Positions 54,201 to 59,009 of a DNA stretch of 64,000 bases are shown here, piece by piece. The notes under the pieces were generated by a model. The model saw nothing but the letters and a program-made list of their open reading frames with translations, had not been told where the DNA came from and searched no databases. The first letter of the stretch is position 1, and each line of letters opens with the position of its first letter. This DNA comes from Siphonodentalium dalli. Taxonomy: Eukaryota; Mollusca; Scaphopoda; Gadilida; Siphonodentaliidae. The stretch is from positions 45,300,194 through 45,364,193 of the forward strand of contig CP136069.1 in the NCBI GenBank assembly GCA_032622095.1, in the 5' to 3' direction. Made by a program: the position numbers and the translations under genes.

Positions 54201-57200
54201 GATACTGATGTTCACTGTTATTCCAGTAACTGAGAAGTGTCTTGATGCACTGCGTGACATACAGCCTTTCTGTGTAGTAATAGTCTCGGATTTTGTACAT
54301 AAGAGCCTGACTGTGTCTTTCTGTCGCCAGAAGTTGCTGGATGCAATAAAATAATTTTAATGCTTAATGGATGACTAGCAAAAAAACATTGTGTTGAAAG
54401 AGATCCAATGCACTGACAGGGGGTAAATGTGCAAAAAATATAAAAGTCTGTACAAACATTACCACTAAAGGGAGCCATGCCACTCCCAGTGGGTAAATGT
54501 GCAAAAATAAATGAGTCTGCAAAAACATCACCCCTAATGGGACCCACGCCAGTCCCAGTGGGTAAATGTGCAAAAAATATAAAAGTCTGTATGAACATCA
54601 CCACTAAAGGGACCCATGGCACTCGTAGTGAGTAAATGTAAAAAAATATGAAAGTCTGTTGACTTTCCATGACACTACTTAATGTTAAATGCAATGCGAT
54701 GACACATCATCAAAGATATACTCTTTGTGTACCTTGGAAAGCATGCAGATACTGATATTTGGATGACAGCATGCACAACTTTTTGGTATAAATATAGTCG
54801 AAAATTTGACGACCTTCCAACTAGATAGCGATTATGTCAGAATTTAAAACATTTGTCTTCCAGGCCTCAAAATATGGTGCTGGACATTTGCAGAATGAGG
54901 TCCCAGAGGATGAATTTAGTGATGCTATCCTGCACAGGCTTGAGTCACCAAATTCATCCTCCGGGTACCTCATTATGCATGGCTTCATCTGCTATGGGAG
55001 ACCTAAACACAGATTTAAGTTCCCAGATGGTGAAGCTGGTGATGTGCACCCATTGGGCACCTCGATTATGCATTGTGTCGTCTGCCAATTTGGGGATATA
55101 TAGAAACTAACCTAAAAAAAAAGAGACTTTCTGAACAGGTTTCTAAAGAACTAATTTGATAATGAAAGTGTCAATGACACTGTAGCTCAACTTGGAAAGG
55201 GAATAATTTCATGTGTTACAGTCAATGGAGTGATTATGAATGTGGAAAGTTGAAAGGCCTAGTTATACAAAGAGTAAAATCCAAGATGGCCACTGGCAGC
55301 CACGTTTTTTTGCCGAATGACCCCAAAAAGAGTCGTTCCCATTTACATGTCATTGTCAACATCCATCACAAATTTCATGATGATCCGACAAAAGATACGA
55401 CCTGTAGCCTGTGTCAAAGGATTTAGTCATGTAAAGAGTAAAATCCAAGATGGCTGCTGGCGGCCACGTTTTCGGCCGAATGACCCCAAAATGAGTCGTT
55501 CCCATCTACATGTCAATATTAACATCCATGACAAATTTCATGATGATCAGACAAACAGTACGACCTGTAGCCCGTGCTAATGGATTGAATTTTGAAATCC
55601 AAGATGGCCGCTGGTGGCCATGTTTTTTTGGCGAATGACCCCAAAATGACTCGTTCCCATCTACATGTCAATGTCAACAGCCATAACAAATTTCATAATG
55701 ATCCGACCAAAGGTACGACCTGTAGCCCGTGCTAAAGGAAATTTTAGACGAATCACACACGCACGCACACACACACACACAGACAATGGACGACAAAGCC
55801 ATGGCAATAGCTCAAACTTTACAAAGTAAAGTTGAGCTAATAAAGATATTTCCAGAGAAGATGAGGCCTAAGCAGAATGAGGTCCCCAGAGGGCGAATAT
55901 TCAGCGCAGTAGCATCGCTAATTTCACCCTCTGTGAAAATGTCCGCCACCATATTCTGAGGCCTGATATCTTCCATGCTAAATGAATACTATAACCCTTT
56001 ACCCAACAGAACAGCCCTGTGCCAATGCATTCTCTTATATATGCGAGTCGACCATAGGTCGCCTCGCATATATAAGAGAATGCATTGGCTTAACACATTA
56101 AAAATTATAAAATTGTTAAAGAATGTAAGAAAAAATGGTAAAAAGTGTTAGGCCAATGCATTCTCTTATATATGCGAGGCGACCTATGGTCGACTCGCAT
56201 ATATAAGAGAATGCATTGGCACAGGGCATAACTGTAACTATCACAATGTGGTCAAGGAGCCGGTTCCAATGATATCCATATTTGTATGGTTCTATTGAGA
56301 CAGACAGAAGATATTTTAGGCTGTTGAAGCTTTATTTGGCCGGTTTTGGCCGTTTTGTTGGGTAAAGGGTTAAAACATGAATACATACCTCAACTGTTTG
56401 TTGTTGTCCTTTGTAATCATCTTTGAAATATGAACAATAGGTTTCATATGACTTTGATTCATCTAGCTCCTGAAGCCAAAGAAAGCATACGAGCATTATG
56501 CAAAGAGCTGATTATCAAAACCCTGTCATTACACCATGGTATATCCAGTGAAACATAAACCCTATGTAGTCACATAACCCTTTCATGACGGAAACTGCGC
56601 TGGTGCAGCATTAAAGATCTTGAGCCAGTGCATTCTCTTATATAAGCAAGTCTCCCATAGGGAGCCTCTCATATACATGTATAAGAGAATGCACTGGCTT
56701 ACAATGTCAAGGTAAATATTGTCAGGCCAATGCATTCTCTTATATATGCGAGGCTCCCTATGAGAGACACACATATATAAGAGAAGGCTTTTCACAAAGG
56801 GTTAATAGACCTGTATATGGTTGAATTGACACATTCTATATCTGTTTACAATTAACATAGATACTAAATGGTCAAAGTTCACATATTTCTCATTTATCGT
56901 TGATATAATGCATTGAAAGTCTTTTTCACAGTAGTGTAAACACAACAATTGCTTGTTGACGAATATGAGATAGGGCACAAAGGTAAATGTAAGTATGGCA
57001 CAAACACTCATTAACTAGGGGAAGATCCCTTTCAAAGTCTGATCCAATAACATGTTTACCATTGCCAAAGACTACATATTTGGTTTGGACAACTTAAAGT
57101 TGAGACTAATTCTGGCTAAGCCGGAATGAACTCACATGGTCAGCTATCAGAGAGCTAACCAACTTCGCTTATCTAGGATGCTTTTACATAAACATACATT

Positions 57201-58382
57201 CAGAGAGCTAACCAAGTTCGCTTATCTAGGATGCTTTTACATAAACATATATTCTTAACTCTTTTTCATGTTTCTGTACAGTCAAGAACTACACTTCAAA
57301 GGGTAGTTGTTCAAAAATAAATAAAAAAAACTTATGCAGGAACATCCGCTGAATTAATTATAATTAGAAATATTTCAGAAAGACAAATTGCATATACAGG
57401 AATGAGTGGTTCATAAAATAGAATTCAATTCAGATTCTACCTATGAACTTTCATTCTTAAAGTTGATTAACACTTGCTGAACACTGACAATATTATCAGG
57501 GTTTCCATTACTACGACTCAGCAACAGTGGAATGGCCTAATTCCCCTAATAGTTTCATTATCCCGCCTGGAGCCCAAAGCACAAGTGCATAAACAACGAT
57601 GCAAGTGTTCACATTTCCCGCCAATACTCAATTATATTTCATGACATGGGAGCTAAAACGTTTCAGAGCAGTGGTCCTAACTACAGTTGTTGGACTAATG
57701 TAGACTATTGAACAAGCTACTGTTCCGAGTTTGAACGATTTCGCTACCTTTCATAATACGCTGCTATAAATATCTTTTGCAGTATGACATCACAGTGCAC
57801 AAATAGTTTTATGATAGACAGAATATATCCTTTCGGTTTCATTTTCACTGAAGCTACCTTTTGAAATTCTTAGAAATACTTTAGTCAATTCTCCTTATTT
57901 GTCTATGCATAGACTTTTTTTAGTGTTTAATTATACCTGTCGGAATCTTATAAATTTGTAAACTCTGTAACTTGTAGCCTGTTCATTTATTTAGTCTTCA
58001 ATCATGCAGATGGTGGTCTCACGGGCGTAATTACATGATTAATGCTCTGGTTATCATCAACAGAATCAATGCACCAATGTAAATTATCAACTTGCATAAT
58101 ATACGTAGCTTTGGATTGCTTTGTGAGTATCTCAGGTGCAAGGAAAATACTACTTTTCAGTGACAAATACCAAGATTTTCTCCCCACGGGACGAACAATG
58201 GTAACCATGTCGCATTATTTGTTTCCCCAATAGGGCTGAATACGGACTCATTTATTTTCCCCTGGCAGAAACCCTGATATAATAGACATGTATTTACCAG
58301 AAATAAAGCTAGTTTTTGATTAAACTCCAGCTGAACACCCTCTAGTTTCTTTTCTTCTTTTAGAACTTGACCAGAAGGATTT
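24114..58382 (-). CDS. NUP188: NUP188 nuclear pore scaffold protein, 16 internal exons, partial at both ends
   Basis: NUP188 is a large alpha-solenoid scaffold nucleoporin of the inner ring of the nuclear pore, partner of NUP93 and related to NUP205. I found 16 exons on the minus strand by splice sites and by matching vertebrate NUP188 from memory. All joins keep one reading frame, totalling 1571 nt. Matches run colinearly: ERHSQALMYKIRDYYYTER, then GFGRRQTYRRLLD, then GPLVLAWTVIRSLYL, then the SH3-like insertion with IKWKITYDGWQIVKCEI. Spacing between conserved blocks agrees with the vertebrate protein, for example 43 residues between the MENF and LVLAW landmarks. The N-terminal roughly 50-60 residues and everything after about residue 600 of a protein near 1750 residues are absent from the exons found. 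Introns range from about 1 to 6 kb and are packed with transposons. NUP205 and exportins were considered; the residue matches favour NUP188. Confidence 0.93.
24252..25547. other. NUP188 intron, no further feature
   Basis: AT-rich intron between exons at 24114 and 26138. No conserved element is recognised here. Confidence 0.5.
25548..25825 (+). mobile_element. PB4 TTAA-family MITE with one PB1-type hairpin
   Basis: Ends CCCTTTGAGTGCCAGG and CCTGGCACTCAAAGGG, flanked by TCAA and TTAA. The inside holds a single hairpin at 25602-25668 with the same TCGACC-ATA-GGTCGC top as PB1 elements, then a T-rich tract. Confidence 0.75.
25834..26090 (+). mobile_element. PB2 TTAA-family MITE
   Basis: TTAACCTTTACTATACTGAA and AGTATAGAAAGGGTTAA ends, 8 bp from the PB4 element. 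Confidence 0.75.
26138..26188 (-). CDS. NUP188: NUP188 exon o (51 nt)
   Basis: Acceptor ATTTTATTTTCCAG, donor GTGAGATG, phase 1 to 1. FIMSKGTYGELVKHGG aligns with LRIPQGTVGQVMLDD, the start of the SH3-like insertion in the solenoid. Confidence 0.88.
26380..26800. mobile_element. Palindromic MITE family, full-length type copy
   Basis: Outer ends GTGTCTGTCATTTGCAGAAT and its complement enclose two inner palindromes and a middle containing TCAGATTGATGTTCC and GATTATGCATTTTATCTTCT. Confidence 0.75.
26938..27205 (-). mobile_element. PB3 TTAA-family MITE with two hairpins
   Basis: AACCCTTCCATGACTGGAGC and GTCATGAAAGGGCTAA ends; both flanking TTAA sites carry one mutation. Two hairpins lie near 26985-27055 and 27075-27150. 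Confidence 0.8.
27206..28254. other. NUP188 intron, no gene seen
   Basis: A minus-strand 66-codon frame at 27358-27558 lacks exon boundaries and NUP188 similarity. Confidence 0.5.
28255..28384 (-). CDS. NUP188: NUP188 exon n
   Basis: Acceptor TCTTTCTACAG, donor GTTAGTAA after SSG; enters in phase 0 and leaves with one base. FQRIPVYTEFLDRN aligns with FLDKMSFYNELYKHK. DPIVWRLARDKVVY aligns with DGTLWRRQTPKLLY. A nearer GT at 28286 (GTTAGCC) was rejected because it would create an immediate stop at the next join and lose the KVVY match. Confidence 0.9.
28562..28740. repeat. 88-bp tandem duplication
   Basis: Two copies of AAGTTATCATCGGAAAT...CAACAAAAAGGGCCATATAA. Confidence 0.8.
28963..29225 (+). 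mobile_element. PB3 TTAA-family MITE with two hairpins
   Basis: TTAACCCTTTCATGATGGGA and GTCATGGAAGTGTTAA ends. Two hairpins are separated by the spacer CTTACAAGGTCAAGGTAAG, with tops TCTCCC-ATA-GGGAAC and CTCCCTGTGAGAG. Confidence 0.85.
29809..29931 (-). CDS. NUP188: NUP188 exon m
   Basis: Acceptor TTTTCTTTTCAG, donor GTATGAAA, phase 0 to 0, 41 codons. GLGTLIRSSLEFFPLDYE aligns with GLGIILDSVCGMFPHLLS. Confidence 0.92.
30253..31089. mobile_element. hAT-like element, 837 bp
   Basis: Ends CAGTGTTGAAACGACTAGGG and TTTTAACACTA are inverted relatives. Subterminal GTCGACTAATC motifs occur near both ends. Flanking 8-mers GTGGGTGT (30245) and GTGAGTGT (31090) match at 7 of 8 bases. This fits hAT (8-bp duplication, ends YAGTG). 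No transposase is seen. Confidence 0.72.
30637..30790. repeat. Near-perfect 150-bp palindrome inside the hAT-like element
   Basis: CAAGCCTTGAAATAG at the left and CTATTTCAAGGCTTG at the right. Arms of about 70 bp meet at a CCCCGCATAGGGGGC centre. This is the minimal form of the family at 26380-26800. Confidence 0.88.
31619..31969 (+). mobile_element. PB1 TTAA-family MITE, copy a (internal deletion)
   Basis: TTAACCCTTTACCCAACAGA and TTGTTGGGTAAAGGGTTAA ends, with two 67-bp hairpins. It lacks about 48 bp present in the right arm of other copies. Confidence 0.88.
32067..32132 (-). CDS. NUP188: NUP188 exon l
   Basis: Acceptor TTCTATTTCAG, donor GTCAGTGG, phase 0 to 0, 22 codons. MLFEIAAKVLNQESLAQDVW aligns with IIDTACEVLADPSLPELFW. 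Confidence 0.88.
32453..33054 (+). mobile_element. PB3 TTAA-family MITE split by a PB1 insertion
   Basis: The left part runs to CCAATGTATTCTC at 32613; the right part resumes at 33006 with ATATGTGGGGCTCCCTATGG and ends TGGAAGGGTTAA. Its second hairpin is broken by the insertion. Confidence 0.8.
32614..33005 (+). mobile_element. PB1 TTAA-family MITE, copy b, nested
   Basis: A full-length copy flanked by TTAA on both sides, inserted at a TTAA inside the PB3 hairpin arm. Confidence 0.92.
33138..33227 (-). CDS. NUP188: NUP188 exon k
   Basis: Acceptor CTATGTTACAG, donor GTTAGTGA, phase 0 to 0, 30 codons. VISTTSQYVVYILLHSVLL and TLGNTE align with the CTTSTACMCVYGLLSFVL...TLGNQQD segment. A perfect 27-bp minisatellite starts 97 bp upstream of its acceptor. 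Confidence 0.88.
33325..33783. repeat. 27-bp minisatellite, 17 identical copies
   Basis: Unit TATGAAACCAAGCACATAT plus CCAAAAAG, repeated 17 times without a difference. As 27 is a multiple of three, several frames on both strands are open through it, which explains the long spurious ORFs here. It lies in a NUP188 intron. Confidence 0.97.
33784..34180. repeat. Dispersed repeat (AGACAGTCAATGACTG family)
   Basis: Begins at the last minisatellite unit. Shared with 59954-60400 through TCCAGCTCAACAAGTCCCC, GACTCCCAAGTCTT and CAATCTCACAAGC. Confidence 0.75.
34240..36126 (+). repeat. Composite: SINE-like monomers, palindromic MITE copies, full SINE-like tail
   Basis: 34250-34905 holds decayed monomers of the TTTGACCCAGTGACC family. 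34980-35410 holds palindromic GCAGAATGAGGTCCCC copies. 35740-36126 is a SINE-like copy with GACG tail and the AGGTGAGCTAAAAA end. The order parallels 6.3-9.9 kb and 60.6-62.5 kb. Confidence 0.65.
36127..36734. other. NUP188 intron, no feature seen
   Basis: AT-rich, no recognised repeat or coding signal. Confidence 0.45.
36735..37100 (+). repeat. GAGAAGTGACTTCTC repeat, uninterrupted copy
   Basis: Shows the intact junction GAACTTCAGCCAATGCTCC that is split by the Harbinger-like element in the 262-1880 copy. It ends 45 bp from exon j. Confidence 0.75.
37145..37397 (-). CDS. NUP188: NUP188 exon j (largest)
   Basis: 84 codons, with donor GTAAGTTT. GPLVLAWTVIRSLYL matches APVLLAWALLRHTLN, followed by a conserved VI+K+G..S.QL...F..L segment. 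The frame from exon i requires the acceptor ending TTTTCAAG. A stronger-looking CAG lies 7 nt downstream, and using it would frameshift into an early stop. With the CAAG acceptor, the spacing to the previous landmark equals that of the vertebrate protein (43 residues). Confidence 0.92.
37775..38853 (+). pseudogene. Coding-like fragments, antisense in a NUP188 intron
   Basis: Several short plus-strand frames look protein-like: MPPHKILAMSIPANN at 37775, then 38172-38369 with VADIFGRYLRIALEDATPV and GGKNAFSVLMDSNN, then 38605-38853 with GLQFFLGYNDPRKSKHKLP. They are separated by stops and have a higher CpG content than the flanks. I do not recognise the protein. It may be a decayed retrocopy or transposon gene. 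Confidence 0.3.
39438..39835 (-). mobile_element. PB1 TTAA-family MITE, copy c
   Basis: Full-length, reverse orientation, TTAA on both sides, two hairpins at about 39592-39659 and 39737-39805. It ends 14 bp inside the intron after the donor of exon i. Confidence 0.93.
39856..39927 (-). CDS. NUP188: NUP188 exon i
   Basis: The acceptor is ATGATTCCAG rather than the TTACTTAG 8 nt further on: only the first keeps the frame from exon h. The donor is GTAAGTTA. YLEVLVLLQILDMENF aligns with YFSALILVEGMDIESL. A TTAA element ends 14 bp inside the intron after its donor. Confidence 0.9.
40659..40735 (-). CDS. NUP188: NUP188 exon h
   Basis: Acceptor CTGCTTTCAG, donor GTTAGTCC. It enters in phase 0 and leaves with two bases of a codon. 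RHGFGRRQTYRRLLD matches EQGFGSRQTNRHLVD. Confidence 0.93.
41307..41560. mobile_element. PB2 TTAA-family copy, decayed
   Basis: CAACCCTTTATCTACTAAAT at the left; GGGAGAATCCATTTAAT and AAAGGGGTAAA at the right. Confidence 0.6.
41580..41776 (+). mobile_element. PB3 TTAA-family copy, 5' truncated
   Basis: Second half of hairpin 1, the spacer, an intact hairpin 2 and the GTCATGGAAGGGTTAA end. Confidence 0.75.
41888..41974 (-). CDS. NUP188: NUP188 exon g
   Basis: Acceptor GTTTTTCAG, donor GTATTATA, phase 0 to 0, 29 codons. CAILEILLLYFRDFEIG aligns with SMLLEIIFLYYAYFEMA, and LFQKFK with LTKMFK. Confidence 0.92.
42059..42448 (+). mobile_element. PB1 TTAA-family MITE, copy d
   Basis: Full-length with TTAA on both sides and two hairpins, 84 bp upstream of the acceptor of exon g. 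Confidence 0.93.
42841..43215 (-). mobile_element. TTAA-flanked MITE, 375 bp, second copy
   Basis: Reverse copy of 14892-15267, ending TTAAAGTGATATGAAACACT and ATAATATGTCTTAA. Confidence 0.75.
43418..43501 (-). mobile_element. PB2 TTAA-family fragment
   Basis: GACTATTCCAATGTA, GGGAGAGAGAATCCACCCAG and AAAAGGTTAA; only the terminal part remains. Confidence 0.5.
43545..43592 (-). CDS. NUP188: NUP188 exon f (48 nt)
   Basis: Acceptor TTAATTTCAG, donor GTTAGTGC, phase 0 to 0. Its 16 codons NERQELVWAYQNLKEQ align with TERQVSRWFVQCLREQ. The exon is short enough to be lost by ORF-based searches. Confidence 0.9.
43648..48108. mobile_element. 4.46 kb TIR element carrying a large tandem array
   Basis: TACCGTACTGACCCG at 43648-43662 and CGGGTCAGTACGGTA at 48094-48108 are exact inverted copies. 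GTGGGCTTAAACNCG blocks occur inside both ends. No clear target duplication and no transposase were seen, so the superfamily is open. Confidence 0.55.
44381..47455 (+). mobile_element. Element with 18-unit internal array, ends TAGCTCAACTT / AAGTTGAGCTA
   Basis: The left end (ATGAAAGTGTCAATGACACT, then GTAGCTCAACTTGG) and right end (CAAAGCCATGGCAATAGCTC, then AAAGTTGAGCTA) are shared with the 55160-55845 element. Between them lie about 18 units averaging about 163 bp, then a (CACACG)n stretch at 47340-47392. Each unit has CCAAGATGGC, GGCGGCCATGTTTT and CGACCTGTAGCCCGTGCTAA. Confidence 0.8.
48690..49270 (-). mobile_element. SINE-like repeat cluster
   Basis: Three monomers with CATAACTCTG, CGAACTTGACCTGT, ATACCAAATTT and GTTATCATCCGGAAACC blocks, shared with 16040-16690 and 29555-29730. 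Confidence 0.6.
49499..49567 (-). CDS. NUP188: NUP188 exon e
   Basis: Acceptor TTTTTTCTAG, donor GTTAGTAA, phase 0 to 0, 23 codons. MEQFENLTLSEVPAVMKNG aligns with the QQFEELYKTEAP...NLM region of vertebrate NUP188. Confidence 0.88.
49877..50129 (-). mobile_element. PB3 TTAA-family MITE with two hairpins
   Basis: TTAACCCTTCCATGAAATTT and CCCGTCATGAAAGGGTTAA ends, both flanking TTAA intact. It has two hairpins, one with a 4-bp AATA insertion. Confidence 0.85.
50130..51189. other. NUP188 intron; repeat fragments only
   Basis: A CCTACCTGCTCGGACATTTT stretch near 50720 resembles 52380-52500 and 39140-39230. A 14-base G run lies near 50778. No gene is seen. Confidence 0.45.
51199..52372. mobile_element. 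DNA transposon, 1174 bp, perfect 73-bp TIRs, 9-bp TSD
   Basis: The TIRs (51199-51271, 52300-52372) are identical in inverted orientation over 73 bp. They start TAGTCCAAGTC and repeat TAGTCCAAG near their inner end. CCCCCTGGC flanks both sides (51190-51198, 52373-52381). Long TIRs with a 9-bp duplication suggest a Mutator-like element; Merlin is an alternative. A 145-codon plus-strand frame (51709-52146) shows no transposase motifs I recognise. Perfect TIRs imply a recent insertion. Confidence 0.85.
52581..52643 (-). CDS. NUP188: NUP188 exon d
   Basis: Acceptor CTATTTTCAG, donor GTATTAGT, phase 0 to 0, 21 codons (AEYSNLVLSYAES...LYTK). It follows the YQ end of exon c as the vertebrate YRVEYADCV segment follows HPYR. 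Confidence 0.88.
52777..53230 (-). mobile_element. Partial copy of the CCAAGATGGC element
   Basis: Starts ATGAAAGTGTCAATGACAAT then GTAGCTTAACTTGGAGG, followed by about three decayed units; the 3' end is missing. Confidence 0.6.
53656..53778. mobile_element. PB2 TTAA-family short copy
   Basis: TTAACCCTTACATGACTGGT to TTCAGTAAACAAAGCATTAA, with the PB2 interior GATGAATAATAGAACATTCC. A PB1 copy starts at its right TTAA. Confidence 0.6.
53775..54173 (-). mobile_element. PB1 TTAA-family MITE, copy e
   Basis: Full-length, reverse, two hairpins, TTAA on both sides. It ends 25 bp inside the intron after the donor of exon c. Confidence 0.93.
54199..54336 (-). CDS. NUP188: NUP188 exon c
   Basis: Acceptor TTATTGCATCCAG, donor GTCAGTCA, phase 0 to 0, 46 codons. 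ERHSQALMYKIRDYYYTER is the best single identification in the gene: vertebrate NUP188 has ERQSQALILKIADYYYEER here. The exon continues with CIKTLLSYW, matching a C.L.LL.Y pattern. A TTAA element begins 25 bp inside the intron after its donor. Confidence 0.96.
54410..54665 (-). repeat. 70-bp tandem repeat in intron
   Basis: About 3.5 units with GGGTAAATGTGCAAAAA and CACTAAAGGGACCCATG. It lies just upstream of exon c's acceptor and produces a spurious long minus-strand frame. Confidence 0.8.
54855..55110. repeat. Palindromic MITE family copy
   Basis: GCAGAATGAGGTCCCAGAGG and its inverted partner, then the family middle ending AATTTGGGGATATATAGAAA. Confidence 0.7.
55160..55965 (+). mobile_element. 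CCAAGATGGC element, short copy (about 3 units), followed by a palindromic repeat half
   Basis: The same ends as 44381-47455 but only about three units, so unit number varies between copies. (CA)n at 55755-55785. Bases 55856-55965 belong to the GCAGAATGAGGTCCCC family. Confidence 0.8.
55991..56373 (+). mobile_element. PB1 TTAA-family MITE, copy f
   Basis: Right TTAA intact, left mutated to ATAA; two hairpins. The spacer between hairpins is about 18 bp shorter than in copy d. It ends 15 bp inside the intron after the donor of exon b. Confidence 0.9.
56389..56469 (-). CDS. NUP188: NUP188 exon b
   Basis: Acceptor TTTGGCTTCAG, donor GTATGTAT, phase 0 to 0, 27 codons. ELDESKSYETYC followed by DDYKG matches the LDEEQS...YL.EDYRG segment of the vertebrate protein. 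A TTAA element ends 15 bp inside the intron after its donor. Confidence 0.9.
56574..56805 (+). mobile_element. PB3 TTAA-family MITE, decayed end
   Basis: TAACCCTTTCATGACGGAAA at the left, two hairpins, and a 3' end shortened to CACAAAGGGTTAA. Confidence 0.75.
57147..57252. repeat. 53-bp tandem duplication
   Basis: AGAGAGCTAACCAACTTCGC and a near-identical second copy. The rest of 56806-58297 shows no gene. Confidence 0.85.
58298..58382 (-). CDS. NUP188: NUP188 exon a (first exon recognised)
   Basis: The intron ends TTTTGTTTTCAG and the donor is GTAAATAC. One base completes a codon, then 28 codons run from NPSGQVLKEEKK to NQKLALFL, ending in phase 0. It corresponds to the stretch ending ISKFLGL in vertebrate NUP188. 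The unseen upstream exon must end with two bases of a codon. Confidence 0.85.
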
Positions 58383-58694
58383 CTGAAAACAAAAGAAACA
58401 TACATTATACACTCTCATCGTAAATTGTTAACCCTTTTACATCTGAATGAATCTGAACATGCAGTTCTAATAGAGATTGATCAAATTGGACCAGTTAAAC
58501 AGTTTTGGGTGCCCAAACTAATTGATGAAAACCACAAATAATTACCTTCATTCCGATCAATTTGGCTGAGATCATAGTTCTGTCATTAAGACAGAATAAG
58601 AGATTAGATAAATTTTATATAAAACAAGATATAAAAATATATTATAAAACACGATCTCTGATCAGAGCATTTGATTGACTAAACTTAAGATTTA

Positions 58695-59001
58695 TAGCAT
58701 AACTAGCCGATGTGCCCAACTTCGTCCGGGCTATTTAGGGATTTCTTTGTGATTGTCTGGGCAGAATATACAGCGTCTGGATAAACTTTTGTTCGATCGG
58801 TACAGAAACATCCCTATATGAGCGTATATGGGCAAGATCAAGGACACGGTCGCACGTGAAATTGGACCTGCCCGTATTGTTCCCGGGATCAAAGTAGGCC
58901 TACATACCAAATTTGAGTTGGATCGGTCCAGCAGTTTTTGAGTATAACACACACACATACATACATACAGACAGAAGTTCCAAAATATATAATAGATGGC
59001 A
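58695..59001 (+). mobile_element. Retroelement-like 3' end
   Basis: ACCAAATTTGAGTTGGATCGG, then GTCCAGCAGTTTTTGAGTAT, a (CATA)n stretch, ACAGACAGAAG and ATATATAATA look like the 3' end of a non-LTR element or a SINE mobilised by one. Confidence 0.5.
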
Positions 59002-59009
59002 TTCCTAAA

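Noticed and set aside
54218-54694. 158-codon minus-strand ORF
   Set aside because: It reads through a 70-bp intronic tandem repeat and crosses exon c in the wrong frame.
24114-58382. Exportin (XPO4/XPO7) or NUP205 identity
   Set aside because: The first exons read looked like a generic helical-repeat protein, but the ERHSQAL..KI.DYYY.ER and GFGRRQT blocks and overall order fit NUP188.
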